Assembly: GCA_016714785.1 (NCBI GenBank)
Contig: JADKCC010000002.1
Coordinates: 186,001 to 250,000 of the forward strand
Length of the DNA: 64,000 nucleotides
From: Saprospiraceae bacterium
Lineage (GTDB): Bacteria > Bacteroidota > Bacteroidia > Chitinophagales > Saprospiraceae
Direction: 5' to 3'
The position numbers and the translations under genes are program-made. Under the pieces are notes generated by a model. That model made no database searches and was not told the origin of the DNA. It saw only the letters and a program-made list of their open reading frames with translations. Below, piece after piece: positions 25,989 to 34,678 of this stretch. Each line of letters starts with the position of its first letter. The first letter of the stretch is position 1.

Positions 25989-26366
25989 ATGAGGTTAGCA
26001 TTTAGACTGTTTTTGGCAATTTTGCTTCTTGAAATAATGGGTTTATACCATTGTTTCGGTCAGGATGTGCGACAGGTCAACTATCCAAGCCCAACAACCA
26101 TCCAAAGCAATGAAGATCAAACAAAACCATCGGAATCTTCTCCTATAGATTTGATGGAGTTTCTAGAAGTAAATATTGGCGATGAAAATTCAGAAGATGA
26201 TACAGTACATAATTTCAGTTCGGACAGTGTAGTAAGTGTCCAATTTGAATTGATAATTGACCAATTGGCAAAAGATCAAAATGCTATAAATCGGCTACTA
26301 AACTTTAAAGAAAAAAGAGCACCCCTTTTTGTATTGTTCCACAGTTGGAAGTATCACATTTCATAA
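25989..26366 (+). CDS. Small exported acidic protein with C-terminal LFHSWKYHIS motif
   Basis: A 125-aa protein of unknown function. Residues 1-23 are a signal peptide or anchor, residues about 25-75 are acidic and rich in Ser/Glu/Asp, and the C-terminus ends APLFVLFHSWKYHIS. The next-but-one gene in the locus encodes a similar-sized protein ending LILFHSWKNHI, so the two share a layout and a terminal motif although the middle is not alignable by eye. Each directly precedes a SulP transporter. A functional tie to transport is inferred from this repeated gene order only. An earlier in-frame TTG (25983) is unlikely as start. Confidence 0.55.
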   Translation: MRLAFRLFLAILLLEIMGLYHCFGQDVRQVNYPSPTTIQSNEDQTKPSESSPIDLMEFLEVNIGDENSEDDTVHNFSSDSVVSVQFELIIDQLAKDQNAINRLLNFKEKRAPLFVLFHSWKYHIS

Positions 26367-26402
26367 AGAAAAAAGATAATAGATTGATCGAATTGCAGAT
26401 TT

Positions 26403-26425
26403 TAAGACATTGAAAATATGTCTTA
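26403..26425 (+). terminator. Small hairpin between the exported protein and SulP genes
   Basis: An 8-bp stem (TAAGACAT at 26403-26410 with ATGTCTTA at 26418-26425) and a 7-base loop, 37 bases after the stop codon. It lacks a strong T tract, so it may act as a transcript-end or processing hairpin and not as a full terminator. Confidence 0.35.
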
Positions 26426-26575
26426 TTGGATTGCATAATTCTATGATCTATTTTACTTTAGGAATTATATCAATTTTATAATTCCATCCTGAAAAATTTG
26501 TATTTGGTATAATGCTAGTTTTACACAACTGTTTGGTTATATCAATTTTGTGGATCAATAATCAAGTATAAAATA

Positions 26576-28186
26576 ATGAAAAATAAAAGTTTAATCTTAC
26601 CTAAGGATGGCTTGGCTGGCCTTAAGGAAAATTTCAGTTCGGATGCTATCTCTGGGTTTATAGTATTTCTATTAGCTTTACCATTAAGTTTAGGTATTGC
26701 CAAAGCTTCTGATTTTCCTCCTATCATGGGGCTAATTACTGCGATAATAGGTGGTTTAGTTGTTAGTTTTTTTATGGGTAGTCGGCTTACCATCAAAGGA
26801 CCTGCTGCAGGTCTGATCGTCATCGTAGCAGGTGCTGTCACTGATTTTGGAGGTGGAGAGACGGGATGGCATCTAGCCTTAGGTTGTATGTTTGTGGCTG
26901 CTTTATTGCAAATAGTATTTGGATTGCTCAAATTTGGAAAATTGGCAGATTTTTTTCCGTTGCCAGCCATACACGGTATGCTTGCAGCGATAGGTATCAT
27001 CATCATAGCCAAACAGATTCCCGTATTACTTAATGTCAATCCTACCTTAATGGCAGGAATAAGTCCTTTGGCTATTTTGGGCTCATTGCCTATTGTTATT
27101 GCCAATTTAGACCCAAGGGGTGCCATGATAGGTCTAGTGAGTCTTGCGATCATGCTTGGATGGCCTTATCTTAAAAATTCACTTATTGGCAAAATACCTG
27201 CACCATTGATGGTATTGATAATAGCAGTACCTGCTGAGTTGATGATGGATTTTTCGCATACTGGGGCAGCTTATGCATTGGTGCACATAGGCAACTTAGT
27301 AGAAAATTTACATCTCAATGTCGATTTTGGTGGATTTAATATGCCGGGCTTATTTATCAAATATGTTATTATGTTTGCACTAGTAGGTACCCTTGAGTCA
27401 TTGCTTACTGTAAAGGCAATAGATCTGATAGATCCATACAAAAGGAAATCTAACAATAATAAAGACCTCATAGCTGTAGGTGTGGGCAATGCAATAACAG
27501 CTGTATTGGGTGGTTTGCCTATGATTTCAGAGGTAGCGCGTAGTTCAGCCAATGTAAGTAATGGTGCAAAAACTCGATGGGCCAACTTTTTTCACGGGTT
27601 TTTTATCTTAGTATTTGTGCTCGTAGCCTCTAGATATATCGAGATGATACCCAATGCTGCGCTTGCGGCCATGTTAGTAGCTGTAGGTATTAAACTGGCT
27701 CATCCAAGAGAATTTGTACATACCTTTAAGGTAGGGAAAGAGCAATTGGCTATTTTTTTGGTAACGATTTTTTTTACTTTATTTGAAGATTTATTGATTG
27801 GTATTGCTGCTGGTATGTTACTAAAGATCATCATTCATTTGTATAATGGTGTTCCATTGAGCGCATTATTCAAAGCACCTACCATTATTTCATTTGAAGG
27901 CAATAATTATTTGGTGGAGATCGATAAGGCAGCCATATTTACTAATTATATCAGGATTAAATCAAGATTAGAAAGTATTCCTCCCGGATTTAATGTGACC
28001 ATTGATTTGCAAAGAACGAAACTAACAGACCACTCTGTGATGGAGAATCTGGAGCATTTCAAGCATGAATATGAATCAAAAGGCGGTAAAGTAAAAATTA
28101 TAGGATTAAAGAATCATACCCCCTTGTCTGAACATATATATGCAGCAAGGAAGAATAAAAATAAAAAAATGGAATACCATAAATAA
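26576..28186 (+). CDS. SulP (SLC26) family anion transporter with STAS domain
   Basis: A 536-aa inner-membrane transporter with about 12-14 hydrophobic segments in residues 20-430. SulP signatures are present: DAISGFIVFLLALPLSLGIA near the N-terminus and the GSRLTIKGPAAGLIVIV half-helix that lines the substrate site. The last 100 residues form a STAS domain (NVTIDLQRTKLTDHSVMENL). SulP proteins carry sulfate, bicarbonate or dicarboxylates; the nearby dabA-dabB pair makes bicarbonate an attractive guess, but the substrate is not determined by sequence. It follows a small exported-protein gene by 209 bases. Confidence 0.88.
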   Translation: MKNKSLILPKDGLAGLKENFSSDAISGFIVFLLALPLSLGIAKASDFPPIMGLITAIIGGLVVSFFMGSRLTIKGPAAGLIVIVAGAVTDFGGGETGWHLALGCMFVAALLQIVFGLLKFGKLADFFPLPAIHGMLAAIGIIIIAKQIPVLLNVNPTLMAGISPLAILGSLPIVIANLDPRGAMIGLVSLAIMLGWPYLKNSLIGKIPAPLMVLIIAVPAELMMDFSHTGAAYALVHIGNLVENLHLNVDFGGFNMPGLFIKYVIMFALVGTLESLLTVKAIDLIDPYKRKSNNNKDLIAVGVGNAITAVLGGLPMISEVARSSANVSNGAKTRWANFFHGFFILVFVLVASRYIEMIPNAALAAMLVAVGIKLAHPREFVHTFKVGKEQLAIFLVTIFFTLFEDLLIGIAAGMLLKIIIHLYNGVPLSALFKAPTIISFEGNNYLVEIDKAAIFTNYIRIKSRLESIPPGFNVTIDLQRTKLTDHSVMENLEHFKHEYESKGGKVKIIGLKNHTPLSEHIYAARKNKNKKMEYHK

Positions 28187-28227
28187 AAATTTAATTCTGA
28201 ATTCATATCATAAATATAATAATAGTT

Positions 28228-28235
28228 TACTTTTG
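28228..28235 (+). promoter_or_regulatory. Candidate -7 promoter box before the second small exported-protein gene
   Basis: TACTTTTG followed by TCC matches TAnnTTTG, 38 bases before ATG 28274. Context and distance mirror the box at 25943-25950. Confidence 0.5.
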
Positions 28236-28273
28236 TCCTTTATTTTGTCAATTTTGTTGAAATAAATTCTTTA

Positions 28274-28645
28274 ATGTATCTAATAAAAAGAATTTTTCTT
28301 TTCTTATTTTTTATAGTTGAATTGGTATTTTTATATACTTATTCTTCAGCAATATTATTGCTAAGTGACAATAGTTTCTATTTATTAAAGGAACAGCAAA
28401 TATCTAGTGCTGAAAATGCTATTTCAGATCACTTAAGTTTATTCGAAGTTGTAGAAAATTTTGAAGAAAATGAAGAAGAAAAGAATAGAGATTCATACTC
28501 TCTAGATGCAAAATTGTCATCCCATTCTATTTCATTAACTACTTCATTATTTGATCTTATAGGCAATTCAATACTTATTGGATCTGGAAAATACTACAGA
28601 GTTTCTATGCTGATACTTTTCCATTCTTGGAAGAATCATATTTGA
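28274..28645 (+). CDS. Small exported or membrane-anchored acidic protein with C-terminal LFHSWKNHI motif
   Basis: A 123-aa protein of unknown function. Residues 1-30 form a long hydrophobic segment (signal peptide or anchor), the middle is acidic (EVVENFEENEEEKNRD), and the end is SMLILFHSWKNHI. Architecture and C-terminal motif match the protein at 25989. It lies directly upstream of the second SulP gene (gap 163 bases), as its partner lies upstream of the first. Neither protein resembles any enzyme that I know. Confidence 0.55.
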   Translation: MYLIKRIFLFLFFIVELVFLYTYSSAILLLSDNSFYLLKEQQISSAENAISDHLSLFEVVENFEENEEEKNRDSYSLDAKLSSHSISLTTSLFDLIGNSILIGSGKYYRVSMLILFHSWKNHI

Positions 28646-28808
28646 ATTAGTACCCTCTACTTATTCAACATTTTACTTTGTGCATTGGATTTTCGACAAT
28701 AAAAATCTTTTTGCGTAAAACCAAGACCTATTAATATTCAATAAAATCTGTAATAACTATTTTAAGCCAAGATAATACATCATTGGTGCAAATCACAAAA
28801 TATAAAAT

Positions 28809-30131
28809 ATGAACACTTCAAATAAAAACGAAAGTACATTTGTGTACGATATAATAGCAGGATTGACAGTAAGTTTTGCTGCACTAAGTTTAGGTGCGGC
28901 GTTTGGAACAATGTCTGGTAGAGGCGCTTTTGCGGGAATGGTAGGAGCAGCCATCATTCCAATAATAACGTCACTTTTCGGAGGCACAAGGCTACAGGCC
29001 TCAGGCCCAACAGCACCAATGACTGCTGTTTCGGCTTTGGTTGTGGCTTTTGCTTATGAAAACTTTCCTGACAAGGTGCTCGCAGAACAATTCATCACTT
29101 TGATATTTATAATGAATGCATTGTTTCTTATTATATTAGGCATTTTGAAAATTGGGCAGTTTATAAAATATGTGCCACAAGTGATCATCTTAGGATTTAT
29201 GAACGGTATCGGTCTTTTGATTTGGTTTGATCAGATAAAAAGATTATTTGGATTGGGAGATAAGACACAAATTGGCGGCTCATTGACTACTAATATACTA
29301 ATTGCTTTATTGACTCTTGGTGCTATTTACCTCATACCCATACTTTTGCAAAAAGCAGGCGTACCGCAGAAGATACGTAAGTTTATTCCTTCAATGTTTG
29401 TAACAATAATTTTGGCAACCATTGTGACAACCATTATGAATATAGAGATAGAACACGTCAGTTTGGGAAATACCGTAAGTAGTTTTGGAGAATTTTGGAA
29501 TACAATGATACTATATTTCCCTAGTAATTCTCAATTATTTACATCCGAAATACTTATACAAGCATTACCTTTTGCTTTACAGCTTACTTTATTGGCATAT
29601 CTTGACTCTTTACTCACCAGCCTTGTTATAGATAATATGACCAAAGAAAAAACAAAACAAGATAAAGAATTAATCGCCCAAGGATTGGCCAATGGAGCAA
29701 CTGCCATTTTCCAAGGAATTCCTGGCGCTCAAGCCACAATAAGGAGTGTTTTGTTATTGAAAGAAGGCGCTAAAACAAGGTTAGCAGGTGTTATGGTTGG
29801 TGTTTTCGCTTTATTTGGGTTTTTGGTTTTTAGTAAATATATAGTGATGATTACATCCGCTGTTTTTGTGGGTGTATTGTTTAAAGCAGGATTGGATGTA
29901 GTAGATAGAGATTTTATGATTGCCTATTTTAAGAATAATTGGAGAAATAGTAGATTAAGAAATATTCAGTTGTTTTTTATTGTTTATTCTACTTTGATTA
30001 CTGTATTTATTGATTTGAATGTAGCAGTAGTTACAGGAACAATAATGTTTTTTATTGCTAAAAAATATTTGAAAATCACTGATGCAGAAGATGATTTTTC
30101 AAAAGTAGAAAGTGAGTTTATTCAAGAATAG
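28809..30131 (+). CDS. SulP family anion transporter without STAS domain
   Basis: A 440-aa polytopic membrane protein. The SulP opening DIIAGLTVSFAALSLGAAFG and substrate-site segment GGTRLQASGPTAPMTA are clear, as is VPQVIILGFMNGIGLLIW. It ends shortly after the last membrane segment with an acidic tail (DAEDDFSKVESEF), so it lacks the STAS domain that the paralogue at 26576 has. The dabA gene follows after 14 bases, so this transporter is very probably co-transcribed with dabA and dabB. Bicarbonate, possibly with sodium, is a plausible substrate; sulfate cannot be excluded. Confidence 0.85.
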   Translation: MNTSNKNESTFVYDIIAGLTVSFAALSLGAAFGTMSGRGAFAGMVGAAIIPIITSLFGGTRLQASGPTAPMTAVSALVVAFAYENFPDKVLAEQFITLIFIMNALFLIILGILKIGQFIKYVPQVIILGFMNGIGLLIWFDQIKRLFGLGDKTQIGGSLTTNILIALLTLGAIYLIPILLQKAGVPQKIRKFIPSMFVTIILATIVTTIMNIEIEHVSLGNTVSSFGEFWNTMILYFPSNSQLFTSEILIQALPFALQLTLLAYLDSLLTSLVIDNMTKEKTKQDKELIAQGLANGATAIFQGIPGAQATIRSVLLLKEGAKTRLAGVMVGVFALFGFLVFSKYIVMITSAVFVGVLFKAGLDVVDRDFMIAYFKNNWRNSRLRNIQLFFIVYSTLITVFIDLNVAVVTGTIMFFIAKKYLKITDAEDDFSKVESEFIQE

Positions 30132-30145
30132 TTAAATTTCTTATT

Positions 30146-32641
30146 ATGGTCCACAGTAGTATATTTAAGGAAGAAAATGTAATCCATCATTTAAAACATT
30201 ATCTACCAGCACAGGCAGCCTTAAAAGATTTTATCCATCACAATACCCTCCACGCTTTTCAAGATCGGAAGTTTTATGATGCGCTTACGGAGTCTAGTAA
30301 AATATTTGGGTACAAGACTAGTTTATCGCTTAGAGAGTATAGACAACTCTTTGAGGATAAAAAAATCAGTGAAGCCGTATTGGACAAGATTCTTTATGAC
30401 AAAAAAGGAATGGAAAATGTGTCTGTTTGGAAATACAAATTGCTGGAATATCCGTATGAAGATAATTTTTCAGGGAGACGCAGTCATTTGAGAAATAACT
30501 GGAAAGATTTGTATTCAGTGGATTTAGATCTGGCAATTCAACCGTTCCTATTCCGATTCCTTTGTAGTTATCTTGACCAAGGAATTGCTATTTGGAAGTT
30601 CCCAGATTGGAATAAAGGATTTCTGACCACAATAAGGGAAATGGAGCGCAATACGTACACCAGTTTTTTTAAAAAACCAAGGGCCAAAAGACTCTTGATG
30701 GATCGAAAGTGTGAGATAAGTGATTTACTAAAAATCTTGGTAGGAGACGAGACTTTGTATGAACATTATCTTTTTGATCAACAGTTTTCGCATCCTGGTT
30801 GGTCTGGAATGGTAGCCGTGGTAGAGGAAAACCCAGGGACGTTAATAGACAGTCGAAGGATATCGTTGCAAGAACTCATTATTTTTGAGTTACTGCTCGA
30901 AATAGATACATTGGATGAAAAATTTGGTGAAAACTGGTTGCCACTTAGTATGAGATTGCCCAAAAAAGTCACGCCACTATTTGCCCCTGTAGAAAAAACT
31001 GAATATAATGAAGTGCTACACCTATGGCAAGATGCTTTTGAATGGACTTATTATGATCAAGTATTGTCGGGCATAGTTGCTGAAAAGGCAACACCAAAAG
31101 AGCGTAATCATAAGAGTTTTCAAGCACTTTTTTGTATTGATGATAGAGAGGGTTCATTGCGTAGATATGTAGAAGATCAAGATCCAGATGCAGAGACTTA
31201 CGGTACACCAGGTTTTTTTAATGTTGAATTTTACTATAAACCGATGGATGGCAATTTCTCCATGAAAGTCTGCCCAGCACCTATGTCACCCAAGTATCTT
31301 ATCAAAGAAGAGATAGACAATAAAGTCAATAAAAAAGATTTTCACTTTGCCAATTACACTCATTCTTTATTTTTCGGGTGGCTTATCACACATACCATAG
31401 GTTTTTGGTCAGCTATACGATTGTTTATCAATATATTTACACCTAGATTAAGTCCCGCCACTACGTTTTCTTTCAGACACATGGATAAATTTTCGAGATT
31501 GTCTGTGGAAAATGCGGATGTTTCTATGCAGGAAGATGGATTGCAAGTAGGCTTTACTATTCCTGAAATGGCTGATAGAGTAGAAGGATTATTGCGAAGT
31601 ATAGGTATGGTAGAACAGTTTGCACCTTTAATATATGCTGTGGGTCACGGTGCAAGTAGTGTCAATAATACCCACTATGCTGGATATGACTGTGGTGCTT
31701 GTTCTGGCCGACCAGGTTCTGTCAATGCTAGGGTCATCTCTTACATGGCTAATCATGCAGAAGTGAGGGCAATACTGAAAGAGCGCGGTATCGTGATACC
31801 ATCAACTACTTTGTTTATGGGTGCAATGCATGATACTACACGCGATGAGATAGAGTTTTATGATGAGATGCTTACCGATGCCACAAAAAGTCAATTGCAT
31901 CAAAAAAACAAAATGAGTTTTATAAAGGCACTTAGCAAAAATGCTAAGGAACGTTCTAGGCGTTTTGTTACAATGAATTCTAAAATAGATATTCAAAAAC
32001 TGCATGAAAAAGTAAAAACACGGTCTGTATCACTGTACGAGCCAAGACCAGAACTCAATCATGCAACCAATTCCCTTTGTATAGTAGGAAGTCGAAGATT
32101 GACAGAGGATCTATTCTTGGATAGACGGGCATTTATGAATTCGTATGATTACAAAATCGATCTCGAAGGCAATTATTTGTTTAATATACTCAAAGCAGCA
32201 GCACCTGTGTGTGGCGGGATTAATCTGGAGTATTACTTTTCGAGAGTAGATAATCTGAAGCTAGGTGCAGGGACCAAATTGCCTCATAATGTCATGGGAC
32301 TCATCGGTGTAGCCAATGGGATTGATGGCGATTTACGACCAGGATTACCCAATCAAATGGTAGAAGTACATGATCCACTACGATTATTGATGATCGTGGA
32401 GCACCAACCTGATGTGGTGCTGAAAACCATACAACGCACACCAGAACTTTACGAATGGTTTATTAATGAATGGGTACATTTAGTAGTGATTGCGCCAGAA
32501 GTTAAGACATTATGGCGTTTTTCAGAAGGTAGTTTTCAACCATACAATCCTACAGCCCATACAATAGCATCTGTAGAAAACCTAGAAACAATATTTGAAC
32601 ATCAATCAGAAAACTTACCAGTTTATCTGTTAAAAAAATAA
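30146..32641 (+). CDS. dabA: DabA-type inorganic carbon accumulation protein (DUF2309)
   Basis: An 831-aa protein of the DUF2309/UPF0753 family. In characterised DAB complexes, DabA is a cytoplasmic beta-carbonic-anhydrase-like subunit that hydrates CO2 in one direction, driven by its membrane partner DabB. The zinc ligand and catalytic set seen in that family is present: Cys330 and Asp332 in FCIDDREG, His501 in VGHGASS and Cys516 in YDCGACSG. The last two are 15 residues apart, as in the studied enzymes. It is followed after 4 bases by dabB and preceded after 14 bases by a SulP gene. The predicted role is energy-coupled bicarbonate accumulation. Confidence 0.9.
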   Translation: MVHSSIFKEENVIHHLKHYLPAQAALKDFIHHNTLHAFQDRKFYDALTESSKIFGYKTSLSLREYRQLFEDKKISEAVLDKILYDKKGMENVSVWKYKLLEYPYEDNFSGRRSHLRNNWKDLYSVDLDLAIQPFLFRFLCSYLDQGIAIWKFPDWNKGFLTTIREMERNTYTSFFKKPRAKRLLMDRKCEISDLLKILVGDETLYEHYLFDQQFSHPGWSGMVAVVEENPGTLIDSRRISLQELIIFELLLEIDTLDEKFGENWLPLSMRLPKKVTPLFAPVEKTEYNEVLHLWQDAFEWTYYDQVLSGIVAEKATPKERNHKSFQALFCIDDREGSLRRYVEDQDPDAETYGTPGFFNVEFYYKPMDGNFSMKVCPAPMSPKYLIKEEIDNKVNKKDFHFANYTHSLFFGWLITHTIGFWSAIRLFINIFTPRLSPATTFSFRHMDKFSRLSVENADVSMQEDGLQVGFTIPEMADRVEGLLRSIGMVEQFAPLIYAVGHGASSVNNTHYAGYDCGACSGRPGSVNARVISYMANHAEVRAILKERGIVIPSTTLFMGAMHDTTRDEIEFYDEMLTDATKSQLHQKNKMSFIKALSKNAKERSRRFVTMNSKIDIQKLHEKVKTRSVSLYEPRPELNHATNSLCIVGSRRLTEDLFLDRRAFMNSYDYKIDLEGNYLFNILKAAAPVCGGINLEYYFSRVDNLKLGAGTKLPHNVMGLIGVANGIDGDLRPGLPNQMVEVHDPLRLLMIVEHQPDVVLKTIQRTPELYEWFINEWVHLVVIAPEVKTLWRFSEGSFQPYNPTAHTIASVENLETIFEHQSENLPVYLLKK

Positions 32642-32645
32642 GCAA

Positions 32646-34514
32646 GTGGAACAAATATTAGAAATTTTAATTGTCTGGCCATTTTTGGCATTCTTTATAT
32701 CCTTATTTCTTCCAAAAGAAAACGAAAAAATAATTTCTGGTTTTACTTATGGACTCGTAGGATTACACTTTCTTGCCATAGTTTCGTTTATCGTTTACTG
32801 GATGACAAAGGGAATACCTGATATCAACATTAAGGAGATATCATTGTATCAAACATCCCATCTCAATTTTTTTATTGACTTTTACTTTGATAATGTCACT
32901 GCAGTCTATTGTTTTGTAGGATCAATGCTTACATTTTTGGTCGCTACTTACAGTCGCATTTATCTACATCGGGAGTCAGGGTATAAGCGCTTTTTTAATA
33001 CTTTGCTCCTTTTTTATGCAGGATATACATTGGCTGTTTTTTCTGGAAATATGGAGACCCTTTTTATAGGGTGGGAAATCTTAGGCCTGACATCTTTCCT
33101 ATTAGTAGCGTTCTACAGAGACAGATATTTGCCTGTAAAAAACGCATTTAAGGTGTTTTCTATCTATCGTATTGGCGATGTTGGTATCATATTAGCAATG
33201 TGGGCGAGTCATCATCTCTGGCATGAAAATATCACCTTTGCCAAACTTAATAACTATGAGTTGGTTCATGAGCATTTAGTAGGGCATTCGCTTTTTGGAA
33301 TATTTATTTCTATGATGATATTGATAGCGGCATGTGCAAAGTCTGCGCAATTTCCTTTTTCATCATGGTTGCCGCGAGCGATGGAAGGTCCTACACCATC
33401 GAGTGCAATATTCTACGGATCACTTTCGGTACATCTTGGCGTGTTTCTTTTGTTACGAACTATGCCATTTTGGGAGCAGCAGATTTTCGTCAGGGTCATA
33501 ATAGGATTGGTAGGATTGGTGACTGCAGCAATTGGTGCATCCATAGGAAGGGTACAATCATCGGTCAAAAGCCAGATAGCCTATGCATCTGTGGCACAGA
33601 TAGGGCTTATTTTTATTGAGTTAGCTTTAGGATTAGAAAGTGTAGCATTGGTGCATTTTGCTGGTAATGCTTTTTTGAGAACTTACCAATTGTTAGTATC
33701 TCCATCTGCAGTCAGTTATTTGATTAGGGAGCAGTTTTATCATTTTGTACCTAAACATCAGAATATTGAAACGCACTTCTCCAAAAAAGTGGAGTATTCT
33801 TTATTTCTATTGAGTATAAAAGAATACAATATGGATGAGTTATTGGATAGATTTATATGGAGTCCATTTAAAAAACTGGGAAACTTACTACGATTTATCA
33901 ATATTAAAAACATATACTACATCACCATTCCGACTTTTTTGATTGGTGTATTGATCCAAGTAACAAGGTATAATATTCCTGATTTTGTGGTAGAGATTAT
34001 GCCTGAATTATTTGCTTTTATAGGTTTGTTACTTGTTTTTAGAGCTTATGCAGGACGTAGAAACGTATTTGTAGTATGGACCTTACTCATCATGAACCAT
34101 TTCTGGACGGTATTGGCCATCTCATTTAATGACAACCTTACGCTCAATGAAATAGTATTTTATTTAGTAGGCGTAATTCTAGCAGGTGCAGTAGGATATT
34201 TTATTTTATACAAAATCACACGTATGGAAAAAGATGTTGATCTCAATAGATTTCAAGGTCATGTGTACGAATATCCAAAACTAGCAGCAGGATTTCTTAT
34301 TACATGTTTGGGATTGGCTGGCTTTCCGATTACTTCCACCTTCATAGGTGAAGATATATTGTTTTCGCACATTCGATATGACCAGGTATTTCTAGCCTTT
34401 TTTGTGTCATCAGGATTTGTCATCAGTGGAATTGCCTTGATCAGAATGTATGCTAGAGTCTTTTTAGGTCCACACGTGAAGCGTTATCATGAGGTGGCAC
34501 AGCGGTCAGCTTAG
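32646..34514 (+). CDS. dabB: DabB-type proton/cation-conducting membrane subunit (NuoL/MrpA-like)
   Basis: A 622-aa polytopic protein of the proton-conducting membrane transporter family. It starts with GTG 4 bases after dabA. The antiporter-like core is visible: GWEILGLTSFLLVAFYRDR (about residues 142-160), AACAKSAQFPFSSWLPRAMEG, PTPSSAIFYGSLSVH and SVKSQIAYASVAQIGL. No other complex I or Mrp subunit is adjacent, so it is the DabB partner and not a respiratory subunit. In DAB systems it is thought to couple cation influx to DabA. A terminator-like hairpin follows at 34532-34568, ending the locus. Confidence 0.88.
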   Translation: MEQILEILIVWPFLAFFISLFLPKENEKIISGFTYGLVGLHFLAIVSFIVYWMTKGIPDINIKEISLYQTSHLNFFIDFYFDNVTAVYCFVGSMLTFLVATYSRIYLHRESGYKRFFNTLLLFYAGYTLAVFSGNMETLFIGWEILGLTSFLLVAFYRDRYLPVKNAFKVFSIYRIGDVGIILAMWASHHLWHENITFAKLNNYELVHEHLVGHSLFGIFISMMILIAACAKSAQFPFSSWLPRAMEGPTPSSAIFYGSLSVHLGVFLLLRTMPFWEQQIFVRVIIGLVGLVTAAIGASIGRVQSSVKSQIAYASVAQIGLIFIELALGLESVALVHFAGNAFLRTYQLLVSPSAVSYLIREQFYHFVPKHQNIETHFSKKVEYSLFLLSIKEYNMDELLDRFIWSPFKKLGNLLRFINIKNIYYITIPTFLIGVLIQVTRYNIPDFVVEIMPELFAFIGLLLVFRAYAGRRNVFVVWTLLIMNHFWTVLAISFNDNLTLNEIVFYLVGVILAGAVGYFILYKITRMEKDVDLNRFQGHVYEYPKLAAGFLITCLGLAGFPITSTFIGEDILFSHIRYDQVFLAFFVSSGFVISGIALIRMYARVFLGPHVKRYHEVAQRSA

Positions 34515-34531
34515 GTGAAGTCTTAGGATAG

Positions 34532-34568
34532 GGAGTATATGTTTATAGATATTTTAAACATATACTCC
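34532..34568 (+). terminator. Terminator-like hairpin after dabB
   Basis: A perfect 14-bp stem (34532-34545 with 34555-34568, arm GGAGTATATGTTTA) and 9-base loop followed by ATTTTAAA, 18 bases after the dabB stop. It also separates dabB from convergent pth. Confidence 0.65.
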
Positions 34569-34678
34569 ATTTTAAACTTGAATCAATAGAATAGAATGGT
34601 TTAAATGGAACTTTTATAGCCAATTTCATAAGATATCATTTTGGGTAGATTTAATTCAATTTCAGCTGACTATAAAAC

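Noticed and set aside
26542..27153. A 203-codon minus-strand open frame.
   Set aside because: It is antisense to the first SulP gene, is rich in Pro/Ala/Ile from complemented membrane codons, and has no family motif.
32646..34514. A respiratory complex I (NuoL) or Mrp antiporter subunit.
   Set aside because: No other nuo or mrp gene is adjacent, and the gene follows dabA by 4 bases, the arrangement of DAB systems.
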